In this document: piece by piece, positions 8,286 through 20,121 of the stretch
How positions within the stretch are numbered: position 1 is the stretch's first letter
How the letters are laid out: the number at the start of each line of letters is the position of its first letter
Assembly (NCBI GenBank): GCA_963816155.1
Contig: CAWFJE010000010.1
Location: forward strand, 248,001 to 312,000
Direction: 5' to 3'
Length of the DNA stretch: 64,000 nt
Origin: JAXGXJ01 sp963816155
GTDB taxonomy: Bacteria > Actinomycetota > Thermoleophilia > RBG-16-64-13
The notes under the pieces: model-generated
Told to the model about the DNA's origin: nothing
The model's database searches: none
The model's input: only the letters and a program-made list of their open reading frames with translations
Program-made: the position numbers and the translations under genes

Positions 8286-9781
8286 TACGCTCCCTCGAGG
8301 AGCAACAGGTCAGGATCCTCCAAGTAACCGATAACGCTGTTGAGGAAACGCGCCGCCTCCGCCCCATCGATGAGCTGGTGATCGAACGTGAGGGACAAGG
8401 GGAGCATCAGGCGGATCACCACTTTGCCTTCATGAACAACAGGCATCTCGCGAACCCGTCCCATCCCCAGGATGGCGACCTCGGGGTAGTTCACGATGGG
8501 GGTACCGAAGGTGCTGCCGATGGCCCCGAAGTTGGTGATGGTGAAGGTGCCCCCATGGAGTTCGCCCACGTCGAGCTTCCGTTCCTCCGCCCGCGCGACG
8601 AGATCGACGACTTCCTCCGCGATCCGGAAGATGCTCTTGGTGTCGGCGGCCTTGATGTTGGGCACCACGAGTCCGCTGGGGGTATCGACCGCCATGCCGA
8701 TGTTGTAGTAGTGCTTGAGGACATACTCTTCCTGGGACTCGGCCAGGGTGGCATTGAGGCGCGGGAACCGCTTCAGCGATGCGGTGCAGGCCTTGATGAC
8801 GAAGGCCATATACGTAAGCCGCACTCCGCGATCCTTGGCCACCTCGCGCTCTTTCTCGCGGATGCGGCGGATGATGGTGACGTCCACATCGTCGGCCAGG
8901 GTGACCTGGGCCTGCTTGGTGGAGGATTCCATCATGCGCTTGGCCATGGTGCGCCGGATGCCCCGGAAGGCCACCCGCTCCTCGGGACCCAGTTCGCCTT
9001 CGACCGGCCGCGCCGTCGCTTCTCCCGCTCCAGCGGGAATGCCGCGGACGCCATCCGCGCCACCGGCGCCACCGGGTGTCGCCGCGCCCGCCACACCCCC
9101 ATAGGCGCTCCATTGAGCCACGTCCTGCACGTCCTGCTTGAGGATGCGTCCGCCGGCTCCCGTGCCGCGGATGGCACTCAGATCGACGCCCAACTCCTTG
9201 GCCAACGCACGCACCGAAGGCAGGGCCAAGACCTCAGGACCCGGCTCCGGCGTCGCCGCACCGGCTGCGGGGGAAGCCACCCCTTGAGAAGTCGCCTCAC
9301 GAGAGGTCGCCTCGGGTGCCTCTTCAGGTGCCTCTTCCAAGAAGCCCACCACCGAGCCGGTGTAGGGCACGTCGGAGATCTCCGGCTCGGATGCCCGCGC
9401 GGCCGCGGGCGCACCGGCAGACGTACCGACAGGTGCGGGAGGCGCGGCAAGCGGGGGCTCAGACGCAGGCTCGCCGGCGACCGCCGTTTTCGGCGCCGGT
9501 GCCGCCTCAGCCGTGCGATCCCCGGCCGCCGAAGCCGCCCCGGCCTCTTCCTCGATGGTCACCAACACGTCGCCGACGTTGATGATGTCACCCTCGGCTC
9601 CGTTCCGGGCGACTATGCGTCCGCTACGGGGAGAGGGAAGCTCCACCACGGCCTTGTCTGTCTCCACCTCGGCCAGCGTCTGGCCCTCGACCACCGCGTC
9701 GCCCTTTTCGACCATCCAGGAGATGATCTCACCCTCGGTGATGCCCTCGCCCACGTCCGGGAACCTGAACTCAAAAGCCAT
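8285..9781 (-). CDS. 2-oxoacid dehydrogenase E2 (dihydrolipoyl acyltransferase)
   Basis: A 498-residue acyltransferase core of a pyruvate or branched-chain 2-oxoacid dehydrogenase complex. Domains in order: one lipoyl domain (about 2-78) with the lipoyl lysine in E-T-D-K-A near residue 43; an Ala/Pro-rich linker; the peripheral subunit-binding domain (about 182-219, SVRALAKELG then GTGAGGRI); and the catalytic domain (about 265-498) with D-H-Q-L-I-D-G-A near 468. It forms the cytoplasmic complex with E1 alpha and beta encoded upstream in the same operon. E3 is not in the window. Substrate specificity cannot be fixed from sequence by eye; the E1 proteins look more like the branched-chain type. 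Confidence 0.93.
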   Translation of the reverse strand: MAFEFRFPDVGEGITEGEIISWMVEKGDAVVEGQTLAEVETDKAVVELPSPRSGRIVARNGAEGDIINVGDVLVTIEEEAGAASAAGDRTAEAAPAPKTAVAGEPASEPPLAAPPAPVGTSAGAPAAARASEPEISDVPYTGSVVGFLEEAPEEAPEATSREATSQGVASPAAGAATPEPGPEVLALPSVRALAKELGVDLSAIRGTGAGGRILKQDVQDVAQWSAYGGVAGAATPGGAGGADGVRGIPAGAGEATARPVEGELGPEERVAFRGIRRTMAKRMMESSTKQAQVTLADDVDVTIIRRIREKEREVAKDRGVRLTYMAFVIKACTASLKRFPRLNATLAESQEEYVLKHYYNIGMAVDTPSGLVVPNIKAADTKSIFRIAEEVVDLVARAEERKLDVGELHGGTFTITNFGAIGSTFGTPIVNYPEVAILGMGRVREMPVVHEGKVVIRLMLPLSLTFDHQLIDGAEAARFLNSVIGYLEDPDLLLLEGA

Positions 9782-9783
9782 GG

Positions 9784-10533
9784 CTACACCTCGTTGCTCT
9801 CCGCCGCGTGTGTGTGCCGGGCCACGTTGCCGGCCCGCAACTTGCGCACCTGCTTCCTCAGTTCCTCCTCGCCCAACAAGTCGCCCTCCTGGATGCCGTC
9901 GTAGTACACCATCTCGTCCAAGCGCCGCATGAGCTTGGCGGCGGGTGGGCCCTCCAGAGCACTTCTGCCCACGGCAAGCATCTCGTAGACATACAGATAG
10001 TCCGGAAGATGCAGGAGGTGCTTGAGCGGACCCTGGACGCGCGCGTTCTTGACCGCCGATATGGGCTGCACGGCCAGGTCGAGGGTGTGGGCCGCCAACA
10101 ACAGATACATGAACGCGTTCGCCAGCGACGTCTCGAAGATGGAGTCGCCCTTGGGTGTCTCATAACGGGCATTCATGGGCAGTCCCACTCTGCGGCGGGT
10201 GTCCCCCATGATGAGGATGTACACGGGCGTCAGCGGGCAACCCGGGGGACCGTGCTTCTCGAGGGTCCAAGGCTCGCCCTGCCAGGCCTCTCGGGTCGCC
10301 TCCAGAGCATAGAAGTCGCTGGCCGCCCACTCCTCCACGATCGCCTTGACGCTCTTCCGCAGACCCTCCTCCCGCAGCACCATGAGTTCCACGAACTGCA
10401 TGTTGAAGCCCGTAGGGGCCCAGCGTGCGGCCTCTACCAGCTTGGCCACGGTCTCGTCGGGTATGGGGTCGGGTCTGAAGGCCCGCCGCGTGCGTCTACC
10501 CTGTATCAGTTCGAGGAATCCCTCGTACGTCAC
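9784..10533 (-). CDS. Nitroreductase-family flavoprotein, copy 1
   Basis: A 249-residue FMN-dependent nitroreductase-fold protein. The N-terminal RRTRRAFRPDPIP and ARWAPTGFNMQ segments match the phosphate- and flavin-binding start of the family. It is clearly paralogous to the adjacent upstream gene, from the first motif to the shared C-terminal KLRAGNVARH. The start is GTG at 10533 overlapping the TGA of the paralogue (GTGA), so the two are probably made together and may form a heterodimer. It ends 2 nt before the E2 gene. The substrate is unknown; no known E1/E2/E3 complex requires this enzyme. Confidence 0.85.
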   Translation of the reverse strand: MTYEGFLELIQGRRTRRAFRPDPIPDETVAKLVEAARWAPTGFNMQFVELMVLREEGLRKSVKAIVEEWAASDFYALEATREAWQGEPWTLEKHGPPGCPLTPVYILIMGDTRRRVGLPMNARYETPKGDSIFETSLANAFMYLLLAAHTLDLAVQPISAVKNARVQGPLKHLLHLPDYLYVYEMLAVGRSALEGPPAAKLMRRLDEMVYYDGIQEGDLLGEEELRKQVRKLRAGNVARHTHAAESNEV

Positions 10534-11270
10534 TTCTTGTCCGCCTCGACATGTCTGGCCACGTTGCCCGCCCGCAGTTTGATGATCTGCTTTCTCAGCT
10601 CCTCTTCGCTCATGAACTCGTCGTCGGCCGCCCGCTCCTGGTGCACCATCTCGTCCAAGTGGCGCATCAACTTGGCGGACGGGCCGCCTTCCATGGCGTT
10701 GTATCCAACCAGGAAGACGTCGTAGACATAGATGAAATCGGGCAGGTTGAGCAGGTGTTTCACCAGTCCCTGCACCTTGGGATACTTCACCGCCGACACG
10801 GGTTGCGCCGCCAACCCCAGCGCATGTGCAGCCAGCCACATGTACATGAAGGCGTTGGAAAGCGACGACTCGAAGATAGAGTCGCCCTTCTGTTTGGAGT
10901 AACGGGCCGCCATGGGTAGACCAACGCGGCGGCGCGTATCCCCGAGAACGAAGATGTTCACGGGTGCGAGCGGACAATCCCATAGGCCGTGGGTCTCGAT
11001 GGCCCAAGGGGAACCCTGCCACTCCTCTCGAGTGGCTTCGAGCGCGAAGAAGTCGGAGTTCTTGTAGTCGTCCACGATCTTCTTGAAGGCCGTGCGCAGA
11101 TCCGCATCCTTCACCACCAGGAACTCCATGGGCTGCATGTTGAAGCCTGTGGGAGCCCAACGCGCGGCCTCCAGCAGCTTCTCCACGACTTCATCCGGCA
11201 GAGGATCAGGCTTGATGGCCCGGAGTGTGCGCCGGGTCTTCGCCAGTTCCAGAAACGCGTCGTAGTCCAC
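10530..11270 (-). CDS. Nitroreductase-family flavoprotein, copy 2
   Basis: A 246-residue paralogue of the downstream nitroreductase-like gene. Family features are TRRTLRAIKPDPLP near the N-terminus and ARWAPTGFNMQP, the FMN-binding region. The GTG start at 11270 has AAGGAGAG seven nt upstream. It lies 84 nt after the E1 beta gene and overlaps the next nitroreductase, so it is probably co-transcribed with the 2-oxoacid dehydrogenase genes. Tandem copies suggest duplication followed by divergence, perhaps into a two-subunit oxidoreductase. No substrate can be inferred. Confidence 0.85.
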   Translation of the reverse strand: MDYDAFLELAKTRRTLRAIKPDPLPDEVVEKLLEAARWAPTGFNMQPMEFLVVKDADLRTAFKKIVDDYKNSDFFALEATREEWQGSPWAIETHGLWDCPLAPVNIFVLGDTRRRVGLPMAARYSKQKGDSIFESSLSNAFMYMWLAAHALGLAAQPVSAVKYPKVQGLVKHLLNLPDFIYVYDVFLVGYNAMEGGPSAKLMRHLDEMVHQERAADDEFMSEEELRKQIIKLRAGNVARHVEADKK

Positions 11271-11354
11271 GGTGCTCTCCTTCGCTCGGGAGGCGGTCCG
11301 GCAGTCCTCGACTGCGGTCGGGGCCGTCTCGTTGCGGCCGATCTCGCCACCGCG

Positions 11355-12341
11355 TCAGAAGGCAATAGCCTCCCGCACAGCGTCGATCACGCGATCCGCG
11401 TCGGGTTGGTAGTACTCCTCCAACTTGGCCAATGGGGGCATGGTATCGAATCCCGTCACTCTCAGCACGGGCGCTTCGAGATGGAGGATGGCGCGCTCCA
11501 TGATCTGCGCCGATATCTCGGCCCCCATCCCGCCGCTGCGGGGAGCCTCGTGCACGACCACGGCCCGACCCGTCTTCTTAACGCTGTTCACGATGGTCTC
11601 GTAGTCGAGAGGAGCCATGGTGCGCACATCGACCACCTCAGCGTCCGCCACCCCATCGGCAGCCAGTCGTTCTGCCGCTTCGCGGACCGTCCGCAGTTGG
11701 GCGCCCCAGGCGAGGAGCGTGATGTCCGCCCCCTCCCGCACGACGCGGGCTTTCCCCAGGGGGATGGTGTAGATCTCCTCGGGCACCTCCATCTTGATGG
11801 CGCGGTAGACCCTGGAGGGCTCCAGGAAGATCACGGGGTCGGGATCGCGGATGGCGGCGATGAGAAGTCCTTTCGCCTCATAGGGGTCCGCGGGTATGAC
11901 CGTCTTCAATCCAGGCACATGCGCGAACACGGCCTCCATGCTCTCGGAGTGATGTTCGAGCGCCCGTATCCCGCCCCCGTAGGGGGTCCTCACCACCAGC
12001 GGCACCGTGAACTGGCCCCGGCTGCGATTGCGCATGCGCGCCGCGTGACAGACGAGTTGGTCGTAGGCGGGATAGGCGAAACCGGCGAACTGGATCTCCG
12101 CCACCGGCCGATAGCCGGCGATGGCCATGCCGATGGCCATGCCCACGATGCCGGACTCCGCCAGCGGCGTGTCGATAACGCGATCCTCACCGAATCGTTG
12201 TACCAGGCCATCGGTCACGCGGAACACGCCTCCGTCCCTGCCCACGTCCTCGCCCATGACGATCACACTGGGATCGCGCTGCATCTCCTGATGGAGAGCC
12301 TGGTCGATGGCCTCCACTATGTTGAGCCGGGCCATCGTCAC
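11355..12341 (-). CDS. 2-oxoacid dehydrogenase E1 beta subunit
   Basis: A 328-residue thiamine-diphosphate-dependent E1 beta subunit. Characteristic segments are VMGEDVGRDGGVFRVTDGL, DTPLAESGIVG, AEIQFAGFAYPAYDQ, and RTPYGGGIRALEHHSES, which closely resemble branched-chain 2-oxoacid dehydrogenase beta chains. With E1 alpha it decarboxylates a 2-oxoacid and transfers the acyl group to the E2 lipoyl arm. GTG at 12341 overlaps the E1 alpha stop (GTGA); an ATG two codons later (12335) is equally plausible. It is the second gene of the operon. Confidence 0.93.
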   Translation of the reverse strand: MTMARLNIVEAIDQALHQEMQRDPSVIVMGEDVGRDGGVFRVTDGLVQRFGEDRVIDTPLAESGIVGMAIGMAIAGYRPVAEIQFAGFAYPAYDQLVCHAARMRNRSRGQFTVPLVVRTPYGGGIRALEHHSESMEAVFAHVPGLKTVIPADPYEAKGLLIAAIRDPDPVIFLEPSRVYRAIKMEVPEEIYTIPLGKARVVREGADITLLAWGAQLRTVREAAERLAADGVADAEVVDVRTMAPLDYETIVNSVKKTGRAVVVHEAPRSGGMGAEISAQIMERAILHLEAPVLRVTGFDTMPPLAKLEEYYQPDADRVIDAVREAIAF

Positions 12342-13426
12342 CCCCTCCCTTCGGGTTGAGAAAGCAGCTTGGCCCGTTGCTCGACCAACCCTGGGGTGAG
12401 CTCCGCGAACACGTGCGCGAACATCTCCTTCGGCTCCGGAGGCGTGATGGCCTCGAAGGCCGTCACCGCCGCGGCCACCTTCTCATCGGCCGCCGCCCGG
12501 ACCTCGGCCTCCTCAGCCCCGTCGAGGAGCCCGGCGGCCCGCATGTATGCGGCCAGGCGTTCGATGGGGTCCCTGCGCCGCCACTTCTCCACCTCTTCTT
12601 CTCCCCGGTACCGACGCGCATCGTCGGACGTGGTGTGGTCGGTCACCCGGTAGGTGTGGGCCTCGATGAGCGTGGGGCCCAGGCCCGCACGGGCCTGCTC
12701 CAAGGCCTCCTTGACCACCCGAAAGACGGCGAAAACGTCGTTGCCGTCCACCTGCACGCCGGTCATGCCGTAGGCCAGAGCCTTCTGGGCCACGGTGCAC
12801 GAGGCCGTCTGCTTCGTATAGGGAACGGATATGGCGTACTGGTTGTTCTGGCAGAAGAAAACCACCGGCACTTGGAACACTCCGGCCATGTTCATGGCCT
12901 CGCTGAAGTCCCCCTCGGACGTCGCCCCCTCCCCGAAGATGGTGAGAGCCGCCGCCTCTTGGCCCGACTGCTTGAGGGCCCAGGCGATACCCACTGCGTG
13001 CAGCATGTGCGTCCCTACCGGTATGGAGATGGGAAGGGTCCGCATCTCGCGAGGGAACGCGCTCCCCCGCTCGTCGCCGCTCCAGAACTGCAGCAACTGC
13101 TCCATGGGTATGCCGCGCAGAAGCAGGGCGCCCGTCTCGCGAAAGGCCGGCACCAACCAATCGCTCGAGCGGAGGGCCCAGGCCGCCCCCACATGCGCTC
13201 CCTCCTGGCCGGCCACCCGGGCAAAGGTGCCCAGACGTCCCTGGCGCTGAAGCGAGAACATGCGTTCATCGAGTTGCCGCGTGAGCACCATGTGCGCGTA
13301 GAGTTCGCCGATCTCCCGCGGCGAGAGCTCCGGCATCAGAGCCTCATCGACGACGCCATCCTCTCCCAAGACCCGGACTCTTTGGATGGAATATGAGACC
13401 AATGTGCTGATGGGCAAGGCCGTCAC
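12338..13426 (-). CDS. 2-oxoacid dehydrogenase E1 alpha subunit
   Basis: About 362 residues, TPP-binding E1 alpha. Visible are RQGRLGTF and GQEGAHVGAAW near the N-terminus, the TPP motif region GEGATSEGDFSEAMNMAGVFQVPVVF with ENNQYAIS-like FCQNNQYAIS, and the phosphorylation-loop-equivalent YRVTDHTTSDD with RYRGEEEVE. This fits the branched-chain/pyruvate acyl-complex class. The start is uncertain: GTG at 13426 is listed, but TTG at 13417 has AGGGG at a better distance, and a longer frame to 13528 exists without an obvious ribosome site. First gene of the E1alpha-E1beta-nitroreductases-E2-mqnB-mqnD operon. Confidence 0.92.
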   Translation of the reverse strand: MTALPISTLVSYSIQRVRVLGEDGVVDEALMPELSPREIGELYAHMVLTRQLDERMFSLQRQGRLGTFARVAGQEGAHVGAAWALRSSDWLVPAFRETGALLLRGIPMEQLLQFWSGDERGSAFPREMRTLPISIPVGTHMLHAVGIAWALKQSGQEAAALTIFGEGATSEGDFSEAMNMAGVFQVPVVFFCQNNQYAISVPYTKQTASCTVAQKALAYGMTGVQVDGNDVFAVFRVVKEALEQARAGLGPTLIEAHTYRVTDHTTSDDARRYRGEEEVEKWRRRDPIERLAAYMRAAGLLDGAEEAEVRAAADEKVAAAVTAFEAITPPEPKEMFAHVFAELTPGLVEQRAKLLSQPEGRG

Positions 13427-13508
13427 CCCTTTCGTTCCGGGACCGCTACCCGCATGAGATCGCTTCTTGCCACCCTCCTGGGAACGCGACGGGCCTACCA
13501 GCCCGTGG

Positions 13509-14912
13509 TCACCAGGTCCCGCTCGCACCGCCCAACGTGAAGACCTCTTCCTTCCCGGCCACGGTCACCCTGAACCGCAACCGCTCTTCGAGCAGGCCCT
13601 TGAGCTTCAGAGCCGACTCGACCTCTCCGTGCGTCAATATGACCAAGCGGGGCTTCTTCAAGTGCGACGCCCAAGCCAGCAACTGTTCCTGGTCTGCATG
13701 GGCGGATAGGCCACTGATCTCGTGGATATGAGCCTTGACGGCTATCTCCTCCCCGAAGATGCGCACGGACTTGACCCCCTCCAGCAGACGGCGTCCCAAC
13801 GTGTGCTGCGCCTGGAAGCCCACGATCACGATGTGCGCCTCCGGACGCCACAGGTTGTGTTTGAGATGGTGACGGATGCGCCCGGCCTCGGCCATGCCAC
13901 TCGCCGAGATGATGACTATGCCCCGCTTCTCGTTGAGGGCGCGCGATTCGTCTGCGCTCGCGGTGTAGTGGAGCTGCGGAAAATCGAAGATGCCCCCCGG
14001 TTCCTTCACCAACTGCCACGATTCCTGGTCGTACACCTCGGCGTGTTTCCTGAACACCTCGGTCGCCCGCGAGGCCATGGGACTATCGACGTACACAGGC
14101 ATATCGAGCCCATGCTCGTCCTGGATCTTCTTGAGAAAGTAGATCAGCTCCTGCGTGCGCCCGACGGCAAACGCGGGGATGATGACGTTACCGCCACTCC
14201 TGGCGGCGTCCTCGAGTATCTCGGCCAGTTCATCCTCTGGGGGACCATTGTGGACATGCTTTCGATCCCCATAGGTCGACTCCATGACCAAGTAGTCGGT
14301 CTGCTCGATGAACTCGGGATCGCGGATGATGGGTTGATCGGGCTGCCCCACATCGCCGCTGAACACGAGTCTGACGCGCTCGCCCTCTTCCTCGAGATCG
14401 AGCGCCACCACTGCCGAACCGAGGATATGCCCGGCGTCGTGAAACACCGCATCAACCCCCGCTCCCAGGTGCACAGGCTCGTTGTAGTCGACCGGCCTCA
14501 GCAGGCCGATAGCCTTGCGGGCGTCCTCCTCCGTGTAGAGCGGGTCAATGCTCTGACGCCCCGCGCGACGCGCCTTGCGCGTGCGCCACTCGGCCTCTGT
14601 CTCCTGGATATAGGCGGAATCGAGGAGCATGATCTCCACTAGGTCGCTGCTGGGGGCCGTGGTGTAGATGGGTTTGCCAAAACCCTGCTTGACCAGGCGA
14701 GGGATCAGTCCCGAGTGATCGATATGGGCGTGCGTCAGCAGCATGAAATCAAGACTCGAGGGCTCGAAGGGGAACGGTTCGAAGTTGAGCGCCTCCTCGT
14801 CGTCACCCCCCTGATGCATCCCACAATCCACCAGGAACCGCGTCTGTCCCACCTCCACGAGGTAGCAGGAGCCGGTGACTTCGCGCGCCGCGCCCAGCAC
14901 TTGTAGGAACAT
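13509..14912 (-). CDS. MBL-fold beta-CASP ribonuclease (YSH1/CPSF-like)
   Basis: A 467-residue metallo-beta-lactamase-fold nuclease. The two-zinc motif T-H-A-H-I-D-H-S-G lies near residue 60, further metal ligands appear in HDAGHILGS and FSGDVG, and the beta-CASP and C-terminal parts contain SASGMAEAGRI, VGFQAQHTLGRRLLEG and the C-terminal ISGLSAHADQ. This pattern matches bacterial CPSF73-like exonucleases acting on RNA. The ATG at 14912 was chosen because GGAGGAGG precedes it; the frame is open to 14930. It lies upstream of the E1 alpha gene by about 80 nt. The target RNA is unknown. Confidence 0.93.
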   Translation of the reverse strand: MFLQVLGAAREVTGSCYLVEVGQTRFLVDCGMHQGGDDEEALNFEPFPFEPSSLDFMLLTHAHIDHSGLIPRLVKQGFGKPIYTTAPSSDLVEIMLLDSAYIQETEAEWRTRKARRAGRQSIDPLYTEEDARKAIGLLRPVDYNEPVHLGAGVDAVFHDAGHILGSAVVALDLEEEGERVRLVFSGDVGQPDQPIIRDPEFIEQTDYLVMESTYGDRKHVHNGPPEDELAEILEDAARSGGNVIIPAFAVGRTQELIYFLKKIQDEHGLDMPVYVDSPMASRATEVFRKHAEVYDQESWQLVKEPGGIFDFPQLHYTASADESRALNEKRGIVIISASGMAEAGRIRHHLKHNLWRPEAHIVIVGFQAQHTLGRRLLEGVKSVRIFGEEIAVKAHIHEISGLSAHADQEQLLAWASHLKKPRLVILTHGEVESALKLKGLLEERLRFRVTVAGKEEVFTLGGASGTW

Positions 14913-15113
14913 CCGTCCTCCTCCGATCATAGACCTAAGGGCCGCCCACCCGGCACAGGGTCGAGGGGGACCCGACCCGGGTATGGACCTGAACCTGGAA
15001 CCATGATACCTCGCAAGCCCCCGGCCGACTCCCGGAAAGAAATCGGCACCTGTTCATATCGTTGCGTGAGCAGCGGATATCTGTTTTCGAGGTCATATGC
15101 TATCCTGACTGGT

Positions 15114-15145
15114 AGCCATCACCCCCCTCGTTCGAGGGGGTGGCT
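15114..15145 (+). promoter_or_regulatory. 5' leader hairpin upstream of acetyl-CoA synthetase
   Basis: AGCCA...CCCCCTCG pairs with CGAGGGGG...TGGCT around a TT-containing loop, with a 3-nt bulge, and is followed by TTTGTTGTGTT. A TATCCT -10-like hexamer at 15101-15106 would start transcription almost exactly at the hairpin. It could stabilise the mRNA 5' end or act as an attenuator-like terminator. No -35 box is convincing. Confidence 0.4.
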
Positions 15146-15181
15146 TTGTTGTGTTCCAATCGGGAAATTGCGGAGGATATT

Positions 15182-17143
<1,962 letters not shown>

Positions 17144-17169
17144 GCAGCGGAGCCACCAAGCAGAACCGC

Positions 17170-17198
17170 AAAGGGGCGGCCGCAAGGCCGCCCCTTTT
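17170..17198 (+). terminator. Rho-independent terminator after acsA
   Basis: GGGGCGGCC and GGCCGCCCC form a stem with a GCAA tetraloop, flanked by AA and TTTT. It stands 27 nt after the acsA stop and 46 nt before the convergent leuS stop. Confidence 0.9.
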
Positions 17199-17243
17199 CA
17201 TCTCTCCTCCAAGGGCGGGGCCCTGCGCCCGGACAGGCGTTCG

Positions 17244-19838
<2,595 letters not shown>

Positions 19839-19920
19839 CCCCTGTCCTTCCGTAACGTCTTTGCGAGGGCGGCGGCGCGCCCGCCCCGAAGAATACCTGT
19901 GCACTCCGCGACAATACGAC

Positions 19921-19949
19921 ATTATTCCAGTCCGCCCGCCTCACGCCAA
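19921..19949 (-). promoter_or_regulatory. Putative leuS promoter
   Basis: On the minus strand TTGGCG (19949-19944) and AATAAT (19926-19921) are separated by exactly 17 nt, about 83 nt before the leuS ATG. No T-box or leader-peptide pattern was seen in the leader. Confidence 0.5.
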
Positions 19950-20121
19950 ATCCGCGCTCCGACGGGTATTCAGGTTCGTGTCAGGTGCGCGTTACTCTAA
20001 CGTTACAGACCCGTGACACGCCGCTCCTAGCATGAGGCTGCGATCCACACTGAGGTCGGCGTGATCTGCGGGCCATCACCCATGATGAGACGGCATCGAC
20101 CGTCGCTGGAAAGGTGACGTG

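Noticed and set aside
19839..20121. T-box or leader-peptide attenuator before leuS
   Set aside because: No specifier-loop or antiterminator pattern could be found; a plain promoter explains the region.
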